Assembly: GCA_949316235.1 (NCBI GenBank)
Contig: OX438758.1
Location: 14,045,731 to 14,109,730 of the forward strand
DNA from: Oegoconia quadripuncta
Taxonomy: Eukaryota; Arthropoda; Insecta; Lepidoptera; Autostichidae
Length of the DNA stretch: 64,000 nt
Direction of reading: 5' to 3'
This document shows positions 52,433-63,855 of the stretch, one piece after another. Positions within the stretch are counted from its first letter, which is position 1. Each line of letters opens with the position of its first letter. The notes beneath the pieces were generated by a model that made no database searches, was not told where the DNA came from, and saw only the letters and a list, made by a program, of their open reading frames with translations. The translations under genes and the position numbers were made by a program.

Positions 52433-53759
52433 AAAGAGGTAGTTAGTTGTAGGTTCATGTGCAGGTACACCTGTAATTTTAGTTTGTCTATATAAATTTG
52501 GCATATTAGGCAGATTAGTAAGTGAAATAGAAGCTATCATGACAAAATTATGGATAAAACTCTTATGACTTGACCTCAATCACCCATGATGTTAAGTGAA
52601 AATCATGCCAGATATAAATAACACGCCTCTGAGTCTTTTCGAGAGAATTTTTTCCAATTTCTAAATTGTGTGCCGGAGAGTTTCTTGCGTCGCTTCTTCT
52701 CTCCGACTATACACATTACGAAACGATGGTAGTCTGTTAGGTTAAATTCCCCCTTGCAACGCCCTAAGCCGAGGTTCGAGCCCCCGCGGGCACCCTTAGG
52801 CGTCGGTTGCAAACTTGCCTCTCGTGCTGTTGCTCCGCGCAGACTGTCTCTATGCCGCGACTACCAGCAAACGTTCCTGATCAAAAAAAAAAAGTCGGCC
52901 CCACGACCTTAGTTTAGGTAACCCGATTGGTATCTAGTTAATGAACACTTGCATTCTTGGTATATTCACACGAGCTTACGTAAGGTCTATCGCAGACGAC
53001 CACTTTAAATCGGTCAACGATTTCCGTCCGATTTCCGAAGCACGTTTCGTTTCTATACCTTTACCCTGATAGCCCCGGCATTACTACCCGCCACCGATTA
53101 AACATCTCGGCTGCATTAGTACGTGTTCAGTCGTCTGCTCTATCCTTTTCTGTGACATATCACCGACAAAAATCGGATTGGGTCGACATTCTTGCTCCGA
53201 TTTTTATAGGACCGCTTCTCTGCGCTAGACCTTTAGAACCAGTCTTTGAAAGTCAATTATAACTATGGTTATACGGTGTTAAATAACGTGATACATATGG
53301 CTACAAAGTGTCAACTCTATAAGCTCCTTTATGCGTCTCGCATCCGAATCCGCGGCGTGATTTCCAGACCGCAAAGTTCGTAGTCGTTTGAGATCTCACC
53401 GCGGATTCAGGCGTGAGTCAGTCACGCAAAGAAACTTACAGAATAGGTATACTTCACTGCCTTTACTCCTTATCTAAATACTGCAAACACTTCCAGCTAC
53501 ACTTTCCTAACACAACCTGCGCGTCTCCGCGTTAATGGCCCCTTATATATCTAGAATTCCCTAAGCGCAATTTAGCGGATTCCCGGAGCGTACAAAGCGG
53601 CTTACTGATTACCACAATACGTCTCTTGTTTATATGGCAGAAAGGAAATGTCTCAGACAGAGACTCAAGACGAATGGAATATCTGCTACCGGAATGTTTA
53701 TAAGCGACTACCAAAAGTGAAGAATAACAGAAATCTACTATGCTCTAATTTACTTGTCT
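52433..53759. other. Unassigned DNA with LINE-like 3' UTR motif
   Basis: 52600-52880 has 'gagagtttcttgcgtcgctt', like the 'gagtttcttgc' UTR motif of LINE J, and a poly-A near 52882. This suggests another LINE or SINE tail. 53000-53700 is unrecognised. Confidence 0.4.
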
Positions 53760-53761
53760 TT

Positions 53762-53922
53762 TTTTTTATGCACGACGGGTTTGTACTTGACCTCAATCAC
53801 ACCTGATGTTAAGTGAAGATGAGGTCGAAGGTACTTAAACATGTACCCCGCTGGGGATCGAACCCGCGACCTCCGAATCGTAAACCCAATGTTGTCTACA
53901 TTGAGCCACGGAGGCGGTTACT
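53762..53922 (-). mobile_element. SINE family A with internal deletion
   Basis: Poly-T and tail block pass directly from 'gatgaggtcgaaggt' to 'acttaaacatgtaccccgct', losing about 175 bp of the body. Head and B box are kept. Confidence 0.85.
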
Positions 53923-54247
53923 TCTTTTAAAAGTCAAGTTACATGGGGTGGTCAGTTCCAGAGGAGTTGTTTGCTCGTCTTTTTATATACCGGATGATTT
54001 TTTTTATTGCGCGTCGCGTTTGTACCCCATTCCACGTAATTACATCATTAATTTAATAAATTTCCTGGCGCTTTAATCACACAGATCCTTTCTTATCCTC
54101 TCTCTATACCTTAGCACAATCCTGTTGTCGCTTATTATTATTATTTTATATATCAATAAATATTTATTTAGTACATCTATTGCGTTTGTATTTTGTTGCT
54201 ATTTTATATTTGGCTGTATTTTAGGTAGGTAGGTTAGGTTAGGTAAG

Positions 54248-54354
54248 TTTAAGTAGGTATATTTGATATCAAAGTATATGACATGTTATGTTTAAGTAGG
54301 TATATTTGATATCGAAGTATATGATATATTATGTTTAAGTAGGTATATTTGTCT
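54248..54354. repeat. 43-bp tandem repeat, about 2.5 units
   Basis: Units start 'tttaagtaggtatatttg' at 54248, 54291 and 54334. Units 1 and 2 differ by a few bases. Confidence 0.85.
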
Positions 54355-54454
54355 CTCGATCTATGTAAGTATGGTATGTAAATATATGAAATCTATTTAT
54401 GTAGTCTGTATCCGAATCCGTATTTAATACCGCACAACCTGCGTATTTCAAATG

Positions 54455-54602
54455 TACCTACTGTCAATATACCCAAAGGTTGCGTGGAAGAGATCGCTTT
54501 TAGTGATAAGGCCGCCAAATTGTACATTCTATTCTTACCACTTTTCTGTAACTGTATTTTCTTTTCTGTTGTGCAATAAAGTGAATTTGTATTGTATTGT
54601 AA
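54455..54602 (+). mobile_element. LINE 3' tip (GTATT)n
   Basis: 'gagatcgcttttagtgataa', 'ctgttgtgcaataaagtgaa', 'tttgtattgtattgta': the 3' end of a common moth LINE. Confidence 0.7.
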
Positions 54603-54834
54603 ATCGGGGACGTCTTAAAGAAAGGCCGAGTCTAGAGTACCCTAAACCGACGAGCATGTATGAACAACCTTATGAGAGTGAAGGAAGCAGAAGAGGTGTG
54701 TCAGGATCGTAGCAAGTGGAAGTCTGTGCTCTCTGCCTACCCCTACGGGAAACATGTACTCGTATGTATGTATATAAATAAAAAAAACTAGGTAGGCCCC
54801 TGTTGTCCCCAATTTGGCTTAACGACTGCCTTCA

Positions 54835-54990
54835 ATTGAAAACAATCGGGACAGACAATTTAGCATGCCCGGAGCACGGAAGCAATCGTATTAATAAGCC
54901 ACTAGTGGTCATCCAAGGAGTGACCGCGCCAGACATTGCTTAACTTCGCTAATCGGAAACGAATAGCGAATACGATTGCGCCACAAATGA
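54835..54990. repeat. Dispersed repeat E, empty-site copy
   Basis: 'gccactagtggtcatccaag' and 'ccagacattgcttaacttcg' give the sequence of the 49.2-kb copy without its MITE. Confidence 0.8.
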
Positions 54991-56045
54991 TTATAAGAAT
55001 AGGTATGTTAAACCTTAAAGGAAGAAGCCACATTTATATCAGAGGGTACAAGATTAACGTAACAATACAGAAACTTGTTTTCGAACGTTAGCAAATGCTA
55101 ATTCGTATTGTTAATTCTGTGTTCAGTAAACAGGCAGTCTAAATGCATTACCCGGGAAACGAAGCCCGCAAGTTGAAAAGTCAGTCTAATCACGGGCTAT
55201 TGTCCCTTAATTTGCGATGGAGCAGGGAGGCAGGATTTGTAAACTCGTTGGTAAACTCTCATTATGCTCGCACCAATTTATACCAACAATTTTTTATTAC
55301 GTTGTGTTTTTTTTTTATGCACAACGACTTTGTATTTGACCTCAATCACACCAGGACGTTAAGTGAAGTGAATGGTTATTTCAAAGAAAAGAAGATTGCT
55401 GCCTGAAGCAACGCATCATGAATTGTGATGTCAGTACAGTTTTTAACTTTTAATCTGCATGTACTTAATCGTAAGTAACCTGTTTGGAACAAAGGGTAGC
55501 TTCGTAAAAGGAGTAGTACGTTTCAGTAGGTATATAAAGTATTATTGTTTTAAGCGCTTGGTCTTAATCACACCAGCCTGTCGTGCGCAACGTAGGATTG
55601 AGAGTGGGATAGTTGTATATTTCGTCCAAGTGAATGAGCAGGACAAATATTATTTCGCGCGACATAAAGGTTTATCGCGCCTATCATGCTACGGGGGCTG
55701 ATGTTAAGTGAAGAGGAGGTCGAAGGTGGAAGCGTAATTAGCCGGAACCCACAATTTATTTCTATTTTTTCTCATATTCTAATGTTTTGTTAATTATTAA
55801 AATATTAAATAAACAATAACAAAATTAGAAGGTTCTTAGATCACGTGGCGTTGGCTAAACCGATATCGATCAAGATTACCATCCAGGTAGCTTATATACA
55901 CGGTTTGTTAATTAAAGAAAGAAAGAAAATAATTTACTGACTTTATTTTACGCTATTAAATAATATATTTCAAAACAAACAACATAGAAAACACAAAAAG
56001 AACAAACTGCAAAATATATAAAGACACATTAATCGTATCTCCTTG
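54991..56045. other. Unassigned DNA with SINE A tail fragments
   Basis: Tail blocks in reverse are at 55313-55366 ('tttatgcacaacgactttgt') and 55699-55745 ('tgatgttaagtgaagaggag'), and a small piece is at 55565-55595. They look like one broken SINE. No gene. Confidence 0.5.
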
Positions 56046-56049
56046 ACTT

Positions 56050-56215
56050 TCTAACCGCGTTTATGGCTCAATATAAAATATATGGCTGTCAAAACAGAGC
56101 CCACGGGTTTGGTTCCCGGCGCGGTACATGTTTAGTACTCGGTTTGGTTGGTGGTCCACCTGGCCAGCTACCACAATTTTATTTAAGTCTTCCTCCAAGC
56201 AGCAATGTTTTATCT
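56050..56215 (+). mobile_element. SINE family A, 5' half
   Basis: 'accgcgtttatggctcaata', a B-box-like 'GGTTTGGTTCCC', then 'gtactcggtttggttggtgg' up to 'aagcagcaatg'. The 3' half is missing. Confidence 0.8.
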
Positions 56216-56600
56216 TTTTCTCTAAGTTCTCCGGTGTTGTATACAAGGCGTAAATAGGAATAACCCATTTCAGCGGATAGCTGTAACATTTGCATAACCA
56301 AGAGTTAATTGTTTTGGGCGGGCTCGAACCCGCTCGTACCGTTACATTCAGATTTTACAGAACGATATGTGGGTTGTTTACATTTTACACATAACTTGTA
56401 AACTTAGACGAATGGTGTTTATTCCGAAAATTAAGTTCGACTATCTAGGGTACAATCCGAATTGCCCGCATGAGGGCAGAGTTCTACCCGATTTAAATAT
56501 TCATGTAACGTAGTCGACCGCACGTCGACTTTAAGTGATCACTATAGTTAATCACTTGATTTGTGGGTTTCCAATATTTTGAGACGATTTTGGTCTGCCT
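56216..56600. other. Unassigned DNA
   Basis: Nothing recognised. Confidence 0.35.
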
Positions 56601-56619
56601 TGAATTACCTAGTATTCCA

Positions 56620-56890
56620 ATCCTCAGTACTCCAGTTATCCAGTCCTCAGTACTCCAGTCCCCATTACCCCAGTCCCTAATACTACAGACCCCAGTACTA
56701 TACAGTCCCCATTACCCCAATCTGAGTACTACAGACTCTAGTGCTACAGACCCCAGTACTACAGACCCAATTACTACAGACCACATTAATACAGACCCCA
56801 GTACTGCATATCCCAGTACTACAGACCCCAATACTACATACCCCACTACTACAGCCACCAGTACTACTAATCCCCACTACTACAGTTCCA
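56620..56890. repeat. Minisatellite based on 'cagtactacagaccc'
   Basis: About 15-bp units ('ccagtactacagaccccagt') with variants. Because the period is a multiple of three, frames stay open through it (Thr/Asp/Pro/Ser repeats on +), without evidence of being a gene. Confidence 0.85.
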
Positions 56891-57074
56891 TACTACGGAA
56901 ATCCAGTCATCATACCCATTTATTTGTCCTACTGCGGCGCACACGGATGAGGATTATGGATAATTATAAGTAATCATTTTTTTCTTAGTATTATCTTATT
57001 TTACAATGTTTTTGTATACCAAAAAACCGATACACCCCATCAAATTATTTTGTAATCGATATGGCTAGAAAAGC

Positions 57075-57345
57075 TTATTGGAAACTTTTCAGATGTGGTG
57101 CTGGTGGAGAATGGAACGTATCAGCTGGACAGAGAAGAAAACGAACGAAGAGGTTTTAAATATAGTAAAGGAAAAAAGGAAATTGTTGGGAGTAATTGAG
57201 AATAGAAGAGGGAAAATGCTGGGACACCTTATACGACACGATGATTTAATCAAAACCATAATAGAAGGAAGAATAGAGGGGAAAAGAAAAAGAGGAAGAA
57301 CGAGAATGCAGCAGATAAAACTTATTTTATTTCATCATTATTTTT
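57075..57345 (+). pseudogene. RTE-group LINE C-terminal fragment
   Basis: 'RMERISWTEKKTNEEVLNIV', 'KLLGVIENRRGKMLGHLIRH' and 'IIEGRIEGKRKRGRTR' are the end of a widespread moth LINE protein. It breaks off without the final residues. Confidence 0.8.
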
Positions 57346-57625
57346 ATTAGTTAATTGTTACATAGATCTATAGTTTTAACATTTTTATTTCGCTTAAAAT
57401 TACTCAATTCCTTTAGTTTGACTTTTAACACTATGCAATTTGGACTCACTAACATAACGATTCGTATTTTACTGAGGATTGTTTTATTTTTTTTATTTAT
57501 TTTATTTCTTGGTACACAAAACAGATTACAATCGTACATGAGAAGAACTTAAAGTTAACTTAGATTCGAACTAGATTGGAATCCCAAGCATGTATACACA
57601 ACATGGTTAAACAAGAACAAGCTTA

Positions 57626-57675
<50 letters not shown>

Positions 57676-57789
57676 GCGAAACCAGTTTTTAATAAAAAAA
57701 AAAAAAAAAAAAAAAGATAAATAATTTAGGAAAAAAATATAACCCTATATTTTTATAGCCGGAATCGATTAAGTATACAATAAATAACC
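57346..57789. repeat. (TA)n microsatellite and poly-A in unassigned DNA
   Basis: TA units run from about 57631 to 57674, and a run of about 20 A is at 57692-57714. The rest is unrecognised. Confidence 0.8.
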
Positions 57790-58700
57790 TGGTATATCAC
57801 ACTTTTTTTTTTTTATTTAGAACTGGTTTCGCGTTTGACCACAATCTCACCTGATGGAAAGTGACGATGGAGCCGAAGATGTATCACGCGCACCCAGTAA
57901 ATGCCTGTTCACTCTAGACTTGAAGATCCCAAGGTTGTAAGTGTCGGGAAAAACCGACGCGGGCAGTGAGTTCCATACCTTAGCAGTCCGCATTATAAAT
58001 GATGAAGCAAAGAGCTTAGTGCGGATGTTCGGTATGTTGACAACATATGGATGGAAACCCCCCCCCGCGCCTAGTTGTCCGAAGATGGAAAGGGGACGGT
58101 GGAATAAGATCGTACAATTCCATGGCACACTCACCGAAATGTATCCTGTAAAACACTGAAAGGCAAGCGACCCTACGGCGGTGTTCAAGGCTTTGCAATT
58201 TGCCGGTAACCGTTGAGTCATCGCCTTTGAGTCTTATGGCGCGTCGTTCCACAGAATCGAGTGCAGCCAGTTGGTACTTGGCTGATCCATCCCAGAGGTG
58301 ACAGCAGTATTCCATGCACGAGCGTATCTGAGCTTGGTAAAGCTCTAGCAGCTGCTTTGGTGTGAAATACCGCCTGACCTTAGAGAGAATTCCAAGCTTC
58401 TTAGCTGCTAGTTTCGCTTTCGATTCGATGGAGCGCCCAAAATTCAGACTCGAGGTTAACTCCAAACCCAACTTACTTACCAGTAGTTCGGTGCCCAGTA
58501 CTGTAGTCCTCGGAAATCTATCATATCATGGGCGAAGAAAATCGCAGGTAAAGTTAGTAAATAACGAAATTGCTCAATGCTACCTACATAGATGGTTGCA
58601 CTCCATTACATGTGTAACATCAGTCTCATTGTAATGGCAGTCGACACTACAGCCGTATTTGGAGACGAGCCAAACGTTATAGAGGTAAACACCAAGCCGT
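57790..58700 (-). pseudogene. LINE reverse transcriptase C-terminal half, reverse
   Basis: On -: 'KAKLAAKKLGILSKVRRYFT', 'QLLELYQAQIRSCMEYCCHL', 'LAALDSVERRAIRLKGDDST', then after a one-base shift near 58020 'IMRTAKVWNSLPASVFPDTY'. The 3' UTR runs to a poly-T at 57805. It lacks the catalytic core. The same lineage is at 12446-12640. Confidence 0.8.
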
Positions 58701-58935
58701 TCTGCTTCAATAGGGATGGGCTGTATCGAATCGCTATAAGGTTACAAACAGGTATACATTAATGTTTTTCGCAATGTGCGCATAATCTCAACTTTTTTGG
58801 TTGTTGCAAAATTATCAGCGTTGTGGCGTCTCCCCGCGGCACTATGCTGAGTCAGATCCAATTCGTTGGCCTTATACAGGGCGCACATAACTTTATAAAA
58901 TTGTCCGGCTTTTAGTAAATACTAAAACCTTTTGT
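58701..58935. other. Unassigned DNA
   Basis: Nothing recognised. Confidence 0.35.
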
Positions 58936-58937
58936 AA

Positions 58938-59220
58938 ATCAAATCAAATAAAAAATGCTTTATTTTGTAGGTACACAGGGTAAACTTAAAATAGTCAGAT
59001 TTTACATTTTTTAAGCTACTGCTTGTTCAAAAGGCAATTTTCCCATGAGAAGAACGAACAAGAAACTCAGGGGTTGCTCGTTTTAAATAAGTATTCTTAT
59101 TTATGATTCGACAAAGAAAATAATGGACTGGATATCGCTAGCAGTTGATGTCCATGCATGCTTATCATCGAGCTGAATAGAAATTTTATAATCCTTATCA
59201 CATTGTGGTTTAAAATTCAT
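58938..59220 (-). mobile_element. LINE J 3' end, reverse
   Basis: 'aaaaaatgctttattttgta', 'aagctactgcttgttcaaaa' and 'gaacaagaaactcaggggtt' are the reverse of the 48.5-48.7 kb UTR. Only the tail is left. Confidence 0.8.
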
Positions 59221-59689
59221 TTAAAGGCATTTATTCATGCCTTCCTATATTTACAAATGCTAACGCTTCTACTCTCGCACATTGGTTGTCAAACTGTTCG
59301 CGGTTTTAAACAGCAACCACTAAGAAATGAATAAGAAAAAGACCCACAGTGATGAGACAATGGGCCTTACAACACAAAAAACACCGTCTGCATAAAACCG
59401 GCAATTGGCATAGGGCCCAACAATAAACTGCCAACTGATTCAATGAATCAAGGTCAAAATTCGGTTCAATATCAAACTAAAAATGCTTTTAGTAAAGACG
59501 ACCTACTAGACTAAGACTAGTCAGTAAAATCGATCGTATACTATTTATTACATGAAATGTTATTTTTGAATTATTAATTAATGAATGGGAATAATAATTT
59601 ATACAATTTAAATAAGTATGTACTTACATGAAACAACAAATTTATAAAACACAATTGAAAATACCTATATTATATAATATACCATGGAA
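59221..59689. other. Unassigned DNA
   Basis: Nothing recognised. Confidence 0.35.
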
Positions 59690-60385
59690 TAAGCAGAATT
59701 TATGCATACGTTTTATTTTTGGGTTGCGCAAGTTTGACCATGTTTCGCAACACCGATCCGAGTTGAAGTGGCTTCCCATACGACGTCGTTATGACGTACA
59801 TGTTGTATCCTTCCTGTACAATATCCTCAATAACTCATACTCTCCCCCTTATCTTCGTGAGCGATTTGACTATCTTGTTCCCCGAGGTAAACCTTGTAGA
59901 ACAACCACATCCCTCATGCTTAAATGCCCATCACACTTGACGACACGTTATAGTGATTCGTTCACGATTCGGTCAGTGAGATTGTGGAACCTACTACCTC
60001 ATGCAATCCGCGCAAGTCCATCGTTAGAAATTTTCAAGAAAAGAGTAAAAGAGCATTATTTGTCTTTATGATTTCTCCTCAGTATTATACTAATTATTTA
60101 ATTATTTACCATAATATGAGTATTGATAATGTATATACTTGTTTATACTTCGTACTATATATATATGTATATTGGATAGGTTGTGTGGTATACTTATTTT
60201 ATTTTTATTAAATGATCTTCAATTGTTGTGTACACTATCTTCTGCCCAATCTAATAAACACTATGTATCTCTAAGGTTTGCTGGTAGAAAACTCTATCGG
60301 AGTTAAGCTCGCCTTTGTACATTTTATATACAATGCATATTTCTGTAATAATTTTGTGTACAATAAAGATATTAAGATATTAAGA
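59690..60385 (+). pseudogene. CR1-like LINE C-terminus and 3' tail
   Basis: 'IRFIFGLRKFDHVSQHRSEL', 'KWLPIRRRYDVHVVSFLYNI', 'LEIFKKRVKEHYLSL' and stop at 60071. The 3' UTR then ends 'acaataaagatattaagata'. 5'-truncated; sister to 32905-33600. Confidence 0.82.
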
Positions 60386-61015
60386 TAAGAAATAGGATAT
60401 TTTTTATCCAAATAAAGTAGTTCCCGCCGGATAAAAAATATCCGCATTAAAGTTATTCCACGCAGGAAAACGCGAATCTATGTGGATTCACTTTTCTTTC
60501 CATTTCTAGTAACCACGTTCACCTCCCTATTTGGGGATTCCAATATTCTTAACATCTCTCTATACAAGCACACAATATGTTCGATGGACGAATAAAACGG
60601 TGCTTTTTGGAGAAGGTTCAAATTGTTTTTCCTGTGTTCATACGTCCAACTTCGCAGCAGTTTTATTGAATCTCTCTATTTCTTTCCGTAGAAATCATCC
60701 CGCGTTACCAACATAATGGTGTGTAATAAATAACCACAGACATATAAATAAATAGTAGCAGACCGAATATAAACATTAAATAGCGTAGCCTGTTTCCATA
60801 CAAAAGTATTAGTCAAGGTTTTGACGAGTGAGGAAATGTCTAGAAATGAATTTTAATTGTGTGGCTCATCAGATTACGTATTCATTAATACTTTTTATAA
60901 TACCTCGTAAGTATTTTATGCTATCCAGGATAATTGTATGATTGAGGGTTACACCCAGGTATTTAACCGAATTACATATGGAATAAATAATAAATAAATA
61001 AATATTTCGGACACT
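60386..61015. other. Unassigned DNA
   Basis: Ends with a short SINE B-like tail ('aataaataaatatttcgga', about 60985-61012). Otherwise nothing. Confidence 0.35.
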
Positions 61016-61017
61016 TA

Positions 61018-61268
61018 GTTGAAAACAGAAGAGGAAAAATGATAGGTCACTTGATACGACACGATATTTTTTTGAAGAACATAATTGAGGGAAATATTGA
61101 AGGAAAGAGAGGAAGGGGAAGGCCTAGGCGTAATTACTTTGACCAAGTGAAAGAAAAGGTAAATGTCGTGTCGTACCAAGAGGTTAAAACGAGGGCGGAA
61201 AGTAGAGAGACATGGTCGTTACTCCACCGACAAGCTTTACCCTCCTTCCTTAGGCACTCAGGTGAAAA
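61018..61268 (+). pseudogene. RTE-group LINE C-terminal fragment
   Basis: 'VENRRGKMIGHLIRHDIFLK' and 'IIEGNIEGKRGRGRPRRNYF', then 'SRETWSLLHRQALPS', the last residues of this LINE protein. Better kept than 57075-57345. Confidence 0.82.
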
Positions 61269-61382
61269 CTAGACTCACACACAACGCCGTCAAACACATA
61301 ACACCTGTCTTTTCTCGTCCGGGGTTAAAACGCAGCGAAGGAAAACCATAAAATTGTTGTTTATGAAAAATATGAAAGTCCA

Positions 61383-61683
61383 ACCGCCTCCGTGGCTCAA
61401 TGTAAACAATATAGGGTTTACGCATCGGAGGTCGTGAATTCAATCCCCAGCGGAGTACATGTTTAGTACTCGGTGTGGTTGGTGGTAGGGCATTTTACCA
61501 TCTTATCTAAGTCTGCCGCTAAACAGCAAAGCATAGTTGTGTTCCGGTTGTCAAAGATAAGATAGCCAGTCATCCAAATAAGATAGGGTTTCCGGGTCAG
61601 TACGCTACCACCTTCGGCCTCATCTTCACTTAACATCAGGTGTGATTGAGGTCAAGTGCTAACTCGTTGTGCATAAAAAAAAG
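61383..61683 (+). mobile_element. SINE family A, slightly shortened
   Basis: 'accgcctccgtggctcaatg' to the poly-A. The B box is changed ('GAATTCAATCCCC') and about 25 bp of the body near 61495 is missing. Confidence 0.88.
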
Positions 61684-61739
61684 TAGGTGGATCAAAGTCA
61701 ATTCAAAGATTTAAAAGAAAAAAAGACGTAACTGGTAAA

Positions 61740-62060
61740 TCCGCTCCAGTATGGCGCCTCACACACTGGCAACGCGTCCCGCCGCGTAGCGCGGAGCGGC
61801 AGATTCCTCGCGCGGTGACGGAGGAGCATAATATCTGCTTCATCGCGCGGTTTGTTCCGCGTCTCCGCACGGAGCGGCGATGTACGACGGCCCCGCGCCA
61901 AATAAAAACACAAAGGTGCAGTCCTTAAAGGTTCGAGCGACACTGCGGAGCTAGTGTGTTATACTCCGCGGAGCGCCCCGCGCCTCCGCGCCGGTAAGCA
62001 GAATCTGCGCGCGCGACGCGCTGACGCTTTGTCGGTGTGTTGCACTACGCGGTTTTTCGA
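61740..62060. other. GC-rich, CpG-rich block left of the mariner
   Basis: Clearly richer in GC and CpG than the surroundings ('gcgtcccgccgcgtagcgcg', 'ctccgcggagcgccccgcgc'). No frame is supported. It resembles the interior of the MITE at 63394-63625, so it may be part of a similar element. Confidence 0.5.
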
Positions 62061-62070
62061 TACGTACTGA

Positions 62071-63397
62071 TATACTACTCTGTGTAAAAAGTATCGGGAA
62101 TATGTCAATAAAAAGACCCGCGTAAAAGAGGTCGTTCTAATTTTTTTACTGCATGTTGGTAGCACTGTACTGATTTAGCGCGCAAAATTTGAGCGGGATC
62201 TGTCATTTAATTTGTTTTAAACTACACTTTTTGTTGGTCATAGTTTTGAGTCCTCGGCGATTTTTACAATGGAAAATATTGTTGAACAAAGAGTGTGCCT
62301 TAAATTTTGTGTTTCAAATGATATTTCATGTGGTGAATCACTAAAAATGTTGCGAAATACCTACGGCGAATCGTGTATATCGAAAACAAGGGCTTATGAA
62401 TGGTATAAGGCTTTTAAAGAAGGCCGAGAAGTAGTAGTAGAGTTGCCTCGTTCTGGTAGACCTTCAACCGCTACGACCAAAGAAAACATCGACAGAATCA
62501 AGAAGCTAGTGCTCGAAAATCGACGTATGAGTCTGAGAGAGTTGGCTAGTGAGGTGAACATATCTTTTAAGTCCGTCCACAACATTCTCATTGACATTTC
62601 AGGCATGAAACGCGTCGCCGCTCGACTAGTTCCAAAAGAGCTCAATTTTGTTCAAAAAGCGCAGCGAAAGCATGTCGCTGAAGACATGGTTTCCCGAGCT
62701 TCTACGGATCTGACCTTTATGAAACGTATAATAACTGGCGACGAGACATGGGTTTATGAGTACGACATGCAAACAAGCCAACAGTCTTCAGAATGGCGTC
62801 TCGAAAACGAGCCGAAACCCAAAAAACCGCGGCAAAGTCGCTCCAAAATCAAGGTGATGCTGACAGTTTTTTTTGACTACCGTGGTGTGGTTCACTCCGA
62901 ATTCCTTCCAGAGGGAGAAACAGTGAATAAAGAATATTATTTAGGCGTCATGAAGCGTTTGCGTGAGAGTATCCGCCGAAAACGTCCAGATTTGTGGCAA
63001 CACAACTCATGGATGCTGCACCATGATAATGCACCATCACACACAGCCATTATAGTGAAAGAGTTTTTAGCGAAAAATTCAACAAAAGTTCTCGACCAAG
63101 CACCGTATTCACCTGATATGGCTCCGTCTGACTTTTTTTTATTTCCCAAGTTAAAATTACCACTTCGAGGAAAACGTTTTGAGTCGATAGAAGCCATAAA
63201 AGAAAATTCGCTGAATGAGCTAAAGGCCATACCGCAAATTGCCTATGAAAAATGTATGGAAGACTGGGTGAAGCGGTGGAGATGTTGTATTGCAAGCGAT
63301 GGGGCCTACTTTGAAGGCGATAAAATAAATTTAGATGAATAATTTGTATTTTTTGTTTTATTGACAAATTCCCGATACTTAGTACACTGAATGTATA
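62071..63397 (+). mobile_element. Mariner element, apparently complete
   Basis: Left end 62071-62115 and right end 63356-63397 form imperfect inverted repeats sharing GTGTA..AAGTATCGGGAAT.TGTCAATAAAA. TA lies at both outer edges. Total about 1.33 kb, the normal size. It encloses one uninterrupted transposase. Confidence 0.88.
62269..63342 (+). CDS. Mariner transposase, DD34D
   Basis: A 357-residue transposase that cuts the element out and pastes it at TA sites. The N-terminal half carries the paired helix-turn-helix DNA-binding region: 'SISKTRAYEWYKAFKEGR'-type first unit near residues 37-53, then the 'GRPST' linker (63-67) and second helices. The catalytic triad is Asp158 ('ITGDETW'), Asp253 ('HHDNAPSH') and Asp288 ('YSPDMAPSDFF'), with exactly 34 residues between the last two. 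'LVPKEL' (120-125) stands where mariners have WVPHEL. No stop or shift, so the protein may be active. It is flanked by matching terminal repeats. Confidence 0.93.
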   Translation: MENIVEQRVCLKFCVSNDISCGESLKMLRNTYGESCISKTRAYEWYKAFKEGREVVVELPRSGRPSTATTKENIDRIKKLVLENRRMSLRELASEVNISFKSVHNILIDISGMKRVAARLVPKELNFVQKAQRKHVAEDMVSRASTDLTFMKRIITGDETWVYEYDMQTSQQSSEWRLENEPKPKKPRQSRSKIKVMLTVFFDYRGVVHSEFLPEGETVNKEYYLGVMKRLRESIRRKRPDLWQHNSWMLHHDNAPSHTAIIVKEFLAKNSTKVLDQAPYSPDMAPSDFFLFPKLKLPLRGKRFESIEAIKENSLNELKAIPQIAYEKCMEDWVKRWRCCIASDGAYFEGDKINLDE

Positions 63398-63625
63398 GTT
63401 CTCGAGGCGTAAGATCAGCTTTGCATTTGTGTGAGTGCACACAGATAGAGATACGGCTTGTGGCGCAGCGCGTCCCGCGCATTGTTTAAACGCGGCCTGA
63501 GGCGCGGCGTGTCCGCTGCGCGTCGCATCCCTGCCGCGCACATGCCGCACTTCACCTCTTGTACCGCTAGCAGCTTGACGTCACTCACACAAATGCAAAG
63601 CTGAGCTTACGCCTCGAGAACTATA
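63394..63625. mobile_element. MITE with 44-bp inverted ends and GC-rich core
   Basis: 63394-63437 and 63582-63625 are inverted copies with one mismatch (TATAGTTCTCGAGGCGTAAG...). The 144-bp core is CpG-rich. Its left edge coincides with the right edge of the mariner. Confidence 0.88.
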
Positions 63626-63699
63626 CTTGCATACAACGTTAAAATCTGCGATCCCGCGCTACGCGACGGAGCGCGGTGCAGTGGGAGATTCGCCTATAC

Positions 63700-63855
63700 C
63701 AACAATATTCCCAAAGCACCATAGTCGAATTCGGTCGAAATTTTTTCGACTTTTACCTCCTAGGTGGTCTGATAGAACGCTGTAGTTTATGAGACGATAA
63801 ATTTGAGTGAAGTTTTGTTATGGTTACTCAAGGAAAGTTGTTGGTAATCTGCAAG
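63700..63855. mobile_element. Short fold-back related to the 24.8-kb element
   Basis: 'ccaacaatattcccaaagca', 'ccatagtcgaattcg' and the inverted 'actcaaggaaagttgttggt' resemble the inner arms of 24805-25540. The outer TACAGGGTG ends are missing. Confidence 0.6.

Noticed and set aside
56563..56973. 136-residue Thr/Asp/Pro-rich open frame
   Set aside because: It is produced by a 15-bp tandem repeat; no start context or conservation is visible.
57346..57560. Opposed open frames on both strands
   Set aside because: They are mutual shadows in AT-rich DNA next to a (TA)n run.
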